Shown here: piece by piece, positions 10,471 to 20,723 of the stretch
How positions within the stretch are numbered: the first letter of the stretch is position 1
Layout: the number at the start of each line of letters is the position of its first letter
From: Thamnocephalis sphaerospora
Lineage: Eukaryota > Zoopagomycota > Zoopagomycetes > Zoopagales > Sigmoideomycetaceae
NCBI GenBank assembly: GCA_003614735.1
Contig: KZ992459.1
Span: 1 to 53,324, forward strand
Length of the DNA stretch: 53,324 nt
Reading direction: 5' to 3'
Notes under the pieces: generated by a model
What the model saw: the letters and a program-made list of their open reading frames with translations, nothing else
Told to the model about the DNA's origin: nothing
Database searches by the model: none
Program-made: the position numbers and the translations under genes

Positions 10471-13400
10471 ATGGGTCCGAATAAGTTGGAGCTAGAACGG
10501 GTGCGCCGCGAATACGGAAGCAAGCTGCGTCTCCTCACCGCCAATGTCAAGGACCAGATCTCGGAGCTTAGTCAGCTGGCGCAGGATAAGATCTTTGCGG
10601 CACCAGTGATTGTCGAGCTTATTGAGCAGCGCATTCGAATGGTAGGTGCTGCCACGCCCTGTGCTATCGCCCATCCACCCGCGCTAACACGCCTGTCGTC
10701 CTGCCCGTTTAGGCGCCACCTGCGCAAAAACTGCCGGCATTCTACCTACTCGACTCGATTTGCAAGATAGTGCGCCGGGACTACCTGGCCCTTTTTGGGC
10801 GTAACATTACGCGCACATTTCTCGAAACGTATCGCGTTGTCGATCCGGACACACAGTACCGTATGGAGCGGATGCTGGGTACCTGGCGCACGAACGTGAC
10901 TGGTCCTGTGTTTCCCAGTGCAACCATCAGCAATATCGAGCGTTATCTGCCGAAACGCGGCCCGCCGGCGCCTACTGGTCACACACATGCACAACGCCAT
11001 CATCCGTACCAGCGCCCTTCGACCTATGGCGGCAGCAGTGGCGCGGGCAGCGGCAGCGGCAGCGGCTATCCACAGGATGCTTATCGCTCGTCGTATGGCA
11101 CCGGTGCCGGCCGCGGGCATGACGGATACCAACCTCCGGCGCCGACACAGCCGTACCGCAGCTCGCCCAACACCATACCAGGCATTTCTGCCGCATCCAC
11201 GGTAAGCGCCGTAGCCCCAGGATACTCGTCACAGCCGGTAAGTGCACAACGGAAATACAGTAGTGTATCCACATGGCGCGTCCCCACAATTCCTCTTTCC
11301 GTCTCTCTTTATTTGTTGGCGCCGCGTCTTCGCCGCTGCCACGCAAATGGCGCACGCAAGCGCAGGTGCCACTCGCGTCCGCGAAATAAACCGAAGGCCA
11401 CGCAAAGGCACGCTTGCAGCTGCGTGTGGTGGTCGTCGGTCCGGTCGACTATCGCTACCGGCCCTGTCATGGCTGTGTGCATGCCAGCCAAACGCAGCGG
11501 CACCAGCGATGCAGATGCGGACACCACGACGGCAACGATGAGAACGTCACTGGCCGCTGCCATTGCCGGCCGCCATGCCGGCGCGGCCGCGCACAGCACC
11601 GACCCATTTGCCACGTTGATCACGACACACTGCCTCTCTGTGGCCGGTACAATCGCTATTATCGATCACGATTGCCATTGGAGACGACGACGCTGCCGGC
11701 TAGTTGCCGGCATTTGCGCCAGACGTCTGCGCTTTTGGCCTTTTGCTGCCGCCGCGCGCAGGATTGCCCGGCCTGTGAAGAGGACAGACGGCTGTGCTGC
11801 GCGCGTCCAGTCGCTTTGGATTATAAATCGCCGCCGGGCCGCACCGATCGCAGTCGTCATTATCATCGCTGTGACAAACAGCCTTTCGATCTGTTCACAC
11901 CTCACGTCCTCTCCTTTTTGCATCGATACACCCGTATATGTTGCCACATCTTTGGGCGCAGTGACCGCGCAAACCCCGTGTGACATGCTAATCGACCGAT
12001 TGCCTGTCATCTACGATGCTCAACAGAATGTAGCGTCCCTGCTGGCTGGCCTTACGCCCGAGCATCTGCAGCTGATGCAAGAGATCCAAACCACCATCAA
12101 TATGAAGCAGCAGCAGCTGGCGCAGCGGCCACTGGATTCGGTGCTGCTCAACGCCATGAAAGTGCTGAAGCAGGTGTGTTCTGCTGCCCGTGTGTCTCTG
12201 GCGTGTGTGTGCACGCGTCGCCATGGCCGAATAGATTTTTGCTCTACCGTGTAGTAGTTGATGATGATGATGGCTCTGCCAACGGTCACCTGGCGCGCAC
12301 ACTGCTCCAGCATCATCGCTCGCGCTAACACCCCGTCGCTGTTTCCCGTCCACCAGCTACTAGCTGTAGTGCCAACGTTACCGCTAAACCCGGCAGTGAC
12401 TGCCAGTATCCGACAGAGCTTGGCGCAGCAGATAGCATCCACGGCGCCACCTGCCACAACGGTGGCAGTGGCATCTCCGTTGCTCACATCTGTCGCAGGA
12501 TCTGCCACTGGTACTTCATCGGCAGCAAGCACGCCACCGTCTGGTGCCGCCAGCAAAATTGATCCTGCGCTTGTGGCATCTCTTCTTGGCAAGCTTTCTG
12601 GCATTCCTGGTCTGCCCATATTGGGTGGAGCGGCTGCACCCGGCATCAACACGGGTCTGGGCAGCCCAGCTATCCAGCTGACGCAGGATGACATTCTCCG
12701 GTATGTTACGCTGCGTTTTAGCATACAAAACAGCGCTGTCCAATGGCATATAACTAACCGTACGACATGTCAACATTGCGATACCCTATACAGCCCGCGA
12801 CCGGCCGCATTCAATTCAATCTATGGTGCGCTGCAACTGCAGTGCCGTCAGTGCGGCCTGCGCTTCTGCAAAAATGATCGAGGCCAGGCACGCATGGACG
12901 AGCACCTTGACCGGCACTTTAAGCTGAATCGTCGCATCAAGGAGCGCACACGCAAGGTCATCTCGCGTAGCTGGTTTGTCCGCGAAGAGGTATGTCGTTA
13001 CTTTGTAAATCGAGCGCGCATTTTCTCTCATTGCTGACACATTACTGCGCACATTATCTCAGGATTGGATCCACTCGCGCCAGGTTATCGCTGAAGACGA
13101 GAATGGTACGTGTGTCGCTTTATGTACTGCCATCTATGACGTTTACTTACACGCGCAATATATGCGTACAGTATTTGCCAAGAATGCGCCCAAGGAGACT
13201 GCTGCGGATCCCGAAGCAGATTTGCGTGCACGTACGGTTGTTTCTCCGCCTGATGGTGAAAAGGCACCGTGTCCCATTTGCCAGGAAAAGTTTGAAGAGT
13301 TTTGGTGTGACGAGGAAGAAGAATGGATGCTGCGCAATGCAGTGCTGGCCAATGGCAGAATTTACCATGCCACATGCCACGCAGACACCGGCAAGGTATG

Positions 13401-13720
13401 TTGCAAGGCGGCGGTGATGCATATGACGGTGGTGCTCGTGCATGAGCGGTGACTTTATCTTTTTCGCCTACTCACCTTTTGGCATCGTCGCCTGTTCGCC
13501 TTAGACTGATGACATTCCATCGCGCGCTGCTTCTTCATCACCGGTACCAACGTCGCGCACTCAAAGTCCCAGTATGGGCAGCGCTCTGTTGGGCAAGCGG
13601 AAACAGGATACTTTGACGGAAGACGACAGTGCCGGCCGCGTTGGGCATGCTGCGTCGGCCGAAGCATTACACCAGGACGCCAAGAAGCTAGCCGTCACCA
13701 TGCAGATGGTAGTGCGGTAG
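10471..13720 (+). CDS. PCF11: pre-mRNA cleavage complex subunit Pcf11
   Basis: Scaffold of cleavage factor IA that binds the RNA polymerase II CTD and couples 3'-end cleavage to termination. Secure exons: 10471-10641, 10713-11237, a middle exon ending at 12173, 12357-12700, 12794-12989, 13063-13105, 13172-13395, 13505-13720. The N-terminal CTD-interacting domain spans roughly residues 1-140 (YLLDSICKIV, LFGRNI, MERMLGTW). A Gly/Ser/Pro-rich linker follows, then a helical block with a poly-Gln patch, a first zinc finger (CQHCDT lost to splicing; LQCRQCGLRF kept) and a C-terminal finger (CPICQEKF ... HATC). The stretch 11238-12173 is uncertain: 11238 is a perfect GTAAGT donor, yet the frame stays open throughout. 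The next exon may begin near 11976 or at 12028. In-frame introns elsewhere (12701-12793) also lack stops. Confidence 0.88.
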
Positions 13721-14275
13721 TCGGTCCTTGGCCGGTGCTGACCAGGCTGTCAAACAGCCGTCGCTTTTATTTGCGTCGCATCATTTGTTGTTTCTGCCGC
13801 ATACACATACGTATGCGTGTGTCTGCTGTTACTTCTGCCTATTCGTTGTTTAGCCTTTCGTTTTTAGCCTTCTTGCGTCTCTTTCTTGATATTCTGCGGG
13901 AAGTTGTCGGTATTGGTGTACTACGGTCACCGCCGCTACCGCTGTCACTCTAGTCTGCCGTAATGGGCGCATTGTTATCCCTGCATTATTTGGTATTTAC
14001 AGCGGTGTCAAACGCCATGTTTGGCACCCATCGCGCCTAGACCAAACTAGCTTGCGCACGCGTGGCGCGTCTGCTTATTTTGGGAGCACAGATGACGACG
14101 CAATAAACCAGCGTTCGCATAAGGATGCTTTAATGGCTTCACTGCTGCGTGTGCAACAAACACGCATACGCATGGGGGGAACAAGGACGCGTGGAATCCC
14201 GCAGGCCATGCTGATGCCGTTTCAATACGGCAAGTAACAGACCGTCACATTAGACAACGTGCTGGAACGTCCCGC
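13721..14275. other. intergenic between PCF11 and the GPI-type protein
   Basis: About 550 nt. A short plus-strand frame ending at 14237 has coding-like composition (STDDDAINQRSHKDAL), but I could not splice it to PCF11 in phase and it has no ATG near its start. No other signal. Confidence 0.4.
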
Positions 14276-14737
14276 TTAAAGCCAAGCGACCATACCGGCT
14301 GCAACGCCAACGCCTAGCGCCAAGGAAGCGCTGAAAGAGTAGCGCTCGGCTGCGGCCACTTCTACCTCACCAAATGGTGGCGACTCGGCGGGTGGGCGGT
14401 CGGTGTTGGGGTCGTTGCTCACGCGAGTCTTGGTTTCGGTTGGAGCGGAACTGCCTTTGCTACTGCCGCTATCTTTAGTGGGCGAGGCCGAGCCTGAGCT
14501 GGTGGTGCTGCTGCCGCCGCTGCTGCTGCCACTGCTACCGCCGCCGTTACCACCGTTGCTGCCACCGTTGTTACTGCCGCTATTGCCGCCAGTGTTGCCG
14601 CCAGTGTTGCCGCCGCTGCTGCCGCCACTGCTGCCGCCGTTGTTGTTACCGCCAGTGCCCTGAGCCGAAGCGAGATCGCTTGTGGCGAAAAGCAAGGCAG
14701 CCATCACGGCCAGAGAGACAACCCAGTGCAGACGCAT
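14276..14737 (-). CDS. GPI-anchored Gly/Asn/Ser-rich cell-surface protein, 153 aa
   Basis: Single-exon gene. The chain has a signal peptide (MRLHWVVSLAVMAALLFATSDLASA), then about 55 residues made almost only of Gly, Asn and Ser (GGNNNGGSSGGSS, GGNTGGNTGGNSG), then a Ser/Thr/Lys/Pro linker. It ends in a hydrophobic tail (SASLALGVGVAAGMVAWL) of the kind removed when a GPI anchor is added. Such proteins sit on the plasma membrane or in the cell wall. No catalytic domain fits in so short a chain. The opposite strand also has an open frame, giving a Leu/Pro-only translation that is a by-product of the repeat. Confident that it is coding; the GPI anchor is inferred from the layout. Confidence 0.78.
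   Translation of the reverse strand: MRLHWVVSLAVMAALLFATSDLASAQGTGGNNNGGSSGGSSGGNTGGNTGGNSGSNNGGSNGGNGGGSSGSSSGGSSTTSSGSASPTKDSGSSKGSSAPTETKTRVSNDPNTDRPPAESPPFGEVEVAAAERYSFSASLALGVGVAAGMVAWL
14515..14655. repeat. GCC/ACC-type imperfect codon repeat in the surface-protein gene
   Basis: Tandem Gly/Asn/Ser codons read on the plus strand as GCCGCC, GTTGCCGCC and TTGTTGCC units. The units are imperfect, about 6-18 nt long, and stay in frame, so copy number could vary without breaking the gene. Confidence 0.6.
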
Positions 14738-14913
14738 TGTGATGATGATGATAAAGTAGGTGCTTTAGGAAAGCGTGCACAATGAAATAACTTGGTAAAA
14801 GGCAGTTGCAGAAGCAAGTGTATGAGGTGGAGTACGTGGACGCGGGCGATATGCAAGCGAAAGGAAAAGAGGTGCTTGGAAAAGGGCGTGTGGCACACCC
14901 GCACTGGTGTAAA

Positions 14914-16439
14914 CTAAGCTAAATCCCGCTGGCCAAAGTGCCCGGCCACCACGGTAATGATGATGTTGACGATGGGCAGGCGAGCGTCGGATGCGCAAGT
15001 CTACCGTGGGCATTAGCATGCTGGCAGGCGTGGACGGATGCAGCTTCAGCCAACGTACGATGGTAGCGCGTATCGCGCGGCAGCGACGGCATACGTCGCG
15101 CAGTATGGCCACCTCCTCGCTTGTCATCACTGCATCCACGCGCAGCAGTAGAGCAAAGAGCCAGACACCCTACATGGCCCGGGTTAGATGAGGGGCGGCA
15201 GGTACGATCCTGGATAGGATGTGCGACCGCTTGCATACCTGATCCGCCGTCAGCGGTCGAGTCTCCAGATAATCCGCATGATACTGCAACAGGTTCAGGA
15301 CAGTTCGCTGTTGCCATAGTGGGATGCGCGCATTGGTAGGCTGACCGGCGAAAATATGCTATGCGCACTCACCTGCGGCAGTCGGGCAATCAAGTCAAGG
15401 TCCGGCTCGTGGCCAGTCAGGGGCACCTGCACGCTAGCGTTTTCGTTGGCCAGCGGCTCCTGCTGCTTCGGATCCTCCGTGCTTGTACCCGCCGGTTGGC
15501 CCGAGTCTACCCCGTCGATTGACGTCGGCTGCGGCGAAGGCAGGAGTGCCGCATCCAAGGATGCAAGTAGCCGCGCCTTCATGGCCGCCAATGCAGCGTT
15601 TTCATCCACATCAGCTGTTGGCTGCTTTGCATCGCATTCTGGATGGGCGGATGGATTGTCCATGCATGCCTCTGCCGCCACGTCGTCTGCAGGCTGGTCC
15701 TCGGCAAGTGCCTCCCCCTTCTCGCTCTCCTCATCACTTGCAGCGTCAACAGAGATAGCAGATGCTTCGGCTGCGCCATAGCAAAAGCCAATCCAGCCGC
15801 GTGCGTCGCTAGAGTTGGGTAGGCGTCCTTGCGCAATTTGCACATCTCCTTGCTGCTTGAGAATGTCGCGCATACGGTGCAGCCGCTGGTGATTCACACA
15901 TAGACAGCGCACACAGCATATTAATCCTCTGCGTTGATTCAGCTGATGGGCGGATGAATTGCGGCTTACCATGCGCTGCTCTGCAAACCGCTCTAGAAAC
16001 GCTGCCTGCCACTCGCCGGTCGGCAGTGGTGACCACGCATCCGCCCCAGCAGCGGCTTCTGGCGCCACTACCGACGCCTTCTCTCGGCGCCAACGCCAGT
16101 GAGCCGGCAGTGCGGCATGCGACATGTTTGATGCTGAGGTAGCCAGAATCCGCGCACGGTCCGGCGCCACCACAATGTCTGGACACCGTTCTGCCTCGTC
16201 GCTACACTCAAATGGCCTGTTAGCTTCCAGCAACACCTTTTCCAGCATCTTTACGCGATATCGCTCGCCAGCGGACGGCCTACCGGTGCTACCTACCGCA
16301 CAAGACGCAGATACTCGTCACCAGTGGCGGGCGGACCACCCGGATTGCTGAGGCGTGCAGCAACAGGCAGTGCCGCACGCCCATTGCCCATATGGCACTC
16401 GCTGTCGTCATCACCACCTCTAGCGCGCTTCCGCTTCAT
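14914..16439 (-). CDS. GEMIN2: Gemin2 / SIP1 homologue (SMN complex, snRNP assembly)
   Basis: Partner of SMN in cytoplasmic Sm-ring assembly; the yeast relative is Brr1. Six exons, 5' to 3': 16439-16297, 16201-15970, 15885-15373, 15307-15239, 15169-15059, 15000-14914 (384 aa). Landmarks match human Gemin2 in order: GDEYLRLVR then AERCPDIVVA, the basic RLHRMRDILK helix, GWIGFCYG, then the C-terminal helical domain (TVLNLLQYH, WLFALLLRVD, LPIVNIII) ending in HFGQRDLA, close to the human HFDQRDLA-type end. The middle (about residues 160-290) is an acidic Ala/Glu/Asp-rich insertion not present in human. The last intron (15058-15001) was placed because it alone joins CRRCRAIRATI to the conserved ASDARLP block. 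Divergent from UTP11. Confidence 0.88.
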
Positions 16440-16702
16440 GTTGTCGCAAGCTGAACGTTGTGCTTGATGCAGCCGGTAAGGGAACGGCAAAGCAGCCGTC
16501 GAATGTTGGCGGGTGGAAAACAGACGACGGTGTTATGGCCAAATTAGCCGAAAAGAAGAAAACAGGCCTACTTCTTTTTCCTGGCCCAACCATTGCTAGA
16601 TCGCTGCCGCTGCCGTTCTCTTTCTATTTGATAGCGTGTGCAAATACGCCGCTGCCACCGTCATTGCTGTTGCTGTAACACGTACTGCCAGAATCCTGCG
16701 AC
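16440..16702. promoter_or_regulatory. shared upstream region of GEMIN2 and UTP11
   Basis: 263 nt between two divergent start codons. It must hold both promoters. A C/T-rich patch at 16565-16680 faces UTP11. No clear TATA box. Confidence 0.5.
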
Positions 16703-17852
16703 ATGTCGTCGCTGCGTAACGCCGTCCGGCAGCGGACACACCGCGAGCGCGGGCAGCTGCCCGGGCGTGAGCGCTTGGGCCAGCTGGAGAAGCACAAGGA
16801 CTATGTCAAGCGTGCCAAAGACTACAACTTTAAGGAGAAGCGCTTGTCGGCGTTGCGGCAAAAGGCGCATTTTAGGAATCCAGACGAATTCTATTTCAAG
16901 ATGATCAACTCGCAGACCAAGGTGGGCGGTCACGATAGTGTTAGCGCCAAATTGGCCAGCGCTAATACAGTCTGGATGCGGTTAGAATGGTGTGCACATT
17001 ACTGAGCGTGCCAAAAGTCTGCCAGATGATATGCGCAAACTGCTAAAGTCTCAGGATCTCAATTACGTTGGATATGCGCGCAGTATCGACAAAAAGGTAT
17101 TGTGCTGGCACGATGGCTAGACTGTGGTGACAGCTTGTCGATTGATACGTTGCTGTATTGCATAGAAAATCGAGCGGCTGCAGGGCGACCTACAGTTCAT
17201 TGGCGTTGCTGACGAGGAGGACGAGGAGGACGCGGATGAGGAGATGTTGCTGGATGGAGGTGCATCAAATGCTGGCCCGGTCAAGCCGACGCACACCCTG
17301 TTTGTGGACAGCGAAGAACAAGGTGTGCAAACTCTGGTTGCGCTGAGGCGTTTATCGTCTAACCAAATGCCCTTTCAGCACGAAAGTTGGACGTGGCCAA
17401 ACACTTTGATACGCTTCCGGAACTGGTGCAGCGTCGCTTCAATCGGCCCACGATTGACCAGCTCAAGACGCAGGAGATTATCGGTCCTGATGGCGCGGCA
17501 TTGGAGGTACGCCGGATGCTTGAACTTGATCAAGGCTGGTAACGAATGCTCAAATACCTGGTGCTCACATGGCATCGTTTGCTGCGCAATGTCCAGAAAC
17601 TTCGAAAGCAGCGCAGCCGTAAATACCGCGAACTGGAAGCACGTCTGGATCGCGACACTAAGCTAGCCGATGTGGAGCGAGAGATTGTCATTCAGAAAAG
17701 CTTGATGGTAGGAAGGTTTAACTGGTGAGCAAAGTATACTGGAGCTAACCACACGCTGTCGACGATAATAGAGCAAAGGACGGCGAAAGAAGATTGGTAC
17801 AGACAAGCACGGTCTTCCAGTGTACAAATGGAAAGCAGACCGCAAAAAGTAG
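16703..17852 (+). CDS. UTP11: U3 snoRNP / SSU processome protein Utp11
   Basis: Nucleolar component of the small-subunit processome needed for 18S rRNA maturation. Six exons: 16703-16921, 16986-17096, 17166-17322, 17379-17506, 17597-17707, 17772-17852 (268 aa, close to yeast and human). The start MSSLRNAV is the family start. Then come [36 protein letters not shown], and a GVH junction rebuilt across intron 1. An acidic loop precedes [36 protein letters not shown], a long basic helix ([13 protein letters not shown]) and the ending [11 protein letters not shown]. Every junction falls where the conserved text continues, so the exon model is secure. Confidence 0.95.
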
Positions 17853-18224
17853 TGAAATGGACGCGACTGGCTGTTTCGCGTTGCGCTGCACTACAAAGAG
17901 ATTAAAGCGATATTTGCCCGTGTATGTCCAGCCGATCAGACTGGGCCAGGCCAGGCCAGTGTTGATGTGGTAGGCGTGTGGCCAATGCACCGCCACTTGT
18001 CGTCGATTGCCATTGGGTGGCAGTCGTAAACAACCGCTACACTTTGCGAATCCAGACGCCATCTATTGATTTGGCATCCATCCATCCATCCGCCGGCCAT
18101 CCGCTTGCCGCTCGTTCATCCGTCGTCACGCGCATCCCTCGTACGTACGTGCAGTTGCAGCGTGCTGGATCCCCATCCGTCGCTGACCACGCCCGCCGTC
18201 TTAGATACGCCGGTGCTTTCCACC
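17853..18224. other. intergenic, EIF3K promoter
   Basis: About 370 nt. It contains a short CATC microsatellite (18074-18088) and a C/T-rich tract leading to the EIF3K start. Nothing else recognisable. Confidence 0.5.
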
Positions 18225-19259
18225 ATGTCCGCTCCGACGATCGCCCGCCCCGAAGCCATCAATACCATCGTGAATGGAATTGATCGGTACAACCCGGCCA
18301 ACATTGCGCTGCTTGAGGAGTACCTTGCGGAGCAGTGCCGTCAGAGCGGCAGCGATCTGCAGGTCAACCTGGCTCTGCTGAAGCTGTACGTGCCTGACTG
18401 CGTGCCTTATCGCGGCAAACGTCCCGCACTTTACAGAGCTGGCATCGATGACGCCCTGGCCAATAGTCTAACGCATGGCACTGCTTTTGCACACATCTAT
18501 GGCTGCATACAGGTACCAGTTCAACGATGAGGCGGTCAAACTGGATGTGATTGCCACTGTGCTTGCCAAGGCACTCGTCATGTCGCCGGAGCCGGACTTT
18601 AACCTGTGCCTGTACCTGCTGAACGGCCAGATCGTATCCTTGTCTATGTACGCGTGTGGATGAGCATCCCGCCTGGTCGATGCTCAATTTACATGCAAAG
18701 ATGTAACCTTGACGCAGCCAAACTATTGACAGATCGCGGACGAAAAGATTGCGTGCCTGATTGCGCTGCAGCAGCTGGTGGAGGAAGCGCGCTTTGTGGA
18801 GTTCTGGGCCGCGCTGGAGGCGAACGAGGTTTCTCGTGAGGCGGTCAGCGGCATGCCCGACTTTGACACGGCCATGAGGAAGCGTAAGTGCAGGCGCAGA
18901 TACGGCTGGCGTGCAGCTGGATGCTTACGCGGTGATACCACGTAGTGATTGCTGGTGTGGTTACCGCCGTGTATCAGACGGTCAGCGTGTCGGTACTGGA
19001 GAAGCAGCTGAACCTGAAGGGCAAGGATCTGGATCAGTTTATTGCTGCGCAGGGCTGGGCCGTTCAGGATGGCGTCGTGTCGATTCCGCTGAACGAGGAG
19101 AACGAGGCCAAGTCATCAGTGACCACCGAGGCGCTGGAGCTGAACCGTAAGTGCGCGTCTGCAATACACGGTATCTGACGCCATTTGCTAACGACAACTC
19201 ACCTGTTTGCTGCTTGTATAGAGATGACCAAGATTCTTGCACACGCCAACGCGCACTAA
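18225..19259 (+). CDS. EIF3K: translation initiation factor 3 subunit K
   Basis: Small, non-essential PCI/HAM-domain subunit of eIF3 in the cytosol. Five exons: 18225-18385, 18513-18633, 18733-18883, 18946-19146, 19222-19259 (223 aa; human 218). Landmarks: VNGIDRYNPANIALLEEY at the N-terminus, NLALLKLYQFN across the first intron, FVEFWAALE, and a winged-helix part with VLEKQLNLKG, WAVQDGVVSIP and EALELNQMTKIL. All junctions keep the family spacing. eIF3k is absent from budding yeast but common in intron-rich fungi, which fits the general picture. Convergent with the dioxygenase gene, 203 nt away. Confidence 0.93.
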
Positions 19260-19462
19260 AAATTCACATCGTCAAGATGCTCAGCAACCGTTGCGGCGAT
19301 AAAACGGTTTACTAGTTGTGTACTATAGTTGTGCTATGCTGCACGTTGGTGTACGTAGAAGAGGGTGGTGACGGCTGAAATGCGGCACTGCTAGGGTCGA
19401 CACGTGCGTGAGCAGGCGCTATGGAACAGTAGGACTGTCGTTTGAGGGTCTGTGCGTGAGCA

Positions 19463-20647
19463 TTAGCTGGTACCACGGTACGACGTCGGCACAGGACAGT
19501 CGCAGGGGACCGCCAGTGCCAATGGTCTTGCATCTGGCCCGGCAACCACACCAGCAGAGTACTGTGGCATGTAGGCGCGTCGTGTTCGCCCGCTGCCATT
19601 ACCGGTGCTGCAGTGGCGCACACGTGCCGACATGATGAGGATGGAGCCAGCAGTCAACGCCAGCGAGTGCACGGTCTCTGAGACTGCCTGTACATCATGC
19701 GCGTTTTGCGGTGAATAGCGTGCTGCGCGTGCATCATGCCATGCATTATACGTCGCTACGCTGGTAGGCATGTCAGCTATGGGGCTCTTCGAGAGCAAGG
19801 GTGGATAGGACTCTATTATGACGGTTCCGTTCGTCTACGAGCTGTGTTAGACGCCGTTTGTAACAGCAACAGCACCAATCTACCTGCCTCGTTCACATCA
19901 TCTAGTGCAATCCAGCAGGCTACAGTTGGCACGCGCTGGCATGTCTCATTCATGTACTCGCCATCCTGACCAAACGCGTTAAAATGTAGTCGCATGTCAA
20001 CTGCCGGCTGCTCTTTTTACCTGATGCCACGCAAAGATAGACTGATGCTGTGTGCGTGGTGGCTTGACAATGTATTGCTCGTTAAACTAAGTTATACCTT
20101 AGTCAAGCATCTCTTTAGGTCGCGCCCATTGCCACTCACCAGACACAGCCGTGGTGCGCTACCATCAACGTCGCTTGCACTCGGAAGCAGCTGCGCAACT
20201 AGCCGCGGCAGATGATGGCACAGCAGCACCGCACCTTCGGGCCGCTCGCCCCAGCGCTGCTGGGAGTACGCTGCAGCATCGTATTGGCACTGTCTATGCG
20301 TCTCAGTCGGTAGAGTCGTCATTCTTCCGTTCAGCATGGGCTCTAGATGCCACCGTGCACAGTCAGTTAGATCGGTCCTAATATCGCTAACTTATCCGCA
20401 CGCGTGCACCTATGACGCAGCCGGCATCAGAGAGCAGGTCTAGCTCTTCGAGTTCGTCCAGCAACTGTTCGCAGTCGTTGCGTAGCGTCCGCAGCTGCTC
20501 CAACGGCAAGGCTATAGACAGGCACCGTCAGCCATACGCTACAAGCACTAGCATTGCGCTCAAGAATCGGCGTCACCAACCTGAATGCAATACGACATAG
20601 CCGTGGCGATGGAATGCGCGTTGTTGTTCTTCGGAAAGGGTCCACAT
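19463..20647 (-). CDS. phytanoyl-CoA dioxygenase (PhyH) family enzyme
   Basis: Fe(II)/2-oxoglutarate-dependent oxygenase. Exons 5' to 3': 20647-20581, 20511-20410, 20342-20140, 20086-20021, 19965-19888, 19834-19463 (295 aa). Landmarks: LSEEQQRAFHRHGYVVL at the start, LRTLRNDCEQLL, FNEQYIVKPP, then WHQDGEYM giving the iron ligands His145 and Asp147. It continues with VACWIALDD, NGTVII, and RHCSTGN with the distal ligand His246 and a 2-oxoglutarate-binding Arg near 255 (GSGRTRRAYMPQYS). The substrate cannot be told; the family acts on phytanoyl-CoA and many other small molecules. The fifth intron (19887-19835) needs a GC-AG boundary (GAG|GCAGGT); the nearby GT donor would shift the frame into a stop. 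No peroxisomal targeting tail is evident (the end is YRGTS). Confidence 0.87.
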
Positions 20648-20723
20648 GTTGGTTACAGACAAGGGAATGGCGCCGACTGAATCTCTCCACTCCTTGTCCT
20701 TTTTGTCATTCAAATTCAGCATC
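20648..20723. promoter_or_regulatory. 76-nt bidirectional promoter region (PhyH / SPT3)
   Basis: Only 76 nt separate the divergent start codons of the PhyH-like gene and SPT3. Core promoter elements and both 5' leaders must overlap or lie within the neighbouring coding sequence. Confidence 0.55.

Noticed and set aside
10770..12254. Taking the 494-codon open frame as one uninterrupted PCF11 exon
   Set aside because: It would extend past 12173 through a GTGTGT donor and translate intron-like text after 11238. At least the 3' end is spliced, since conserved text resumes at 12357. The middle stays unresolved and is reported as such.
14403..14663. Plus-strand frame opposite the surface-protein gene
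   Set aside because: The translation is almost only Leu, Pro and Val. It is the mirror of the Gly/Asn/Ser repeat, while the minus strand gives signal peptide plus GPI-type tail.
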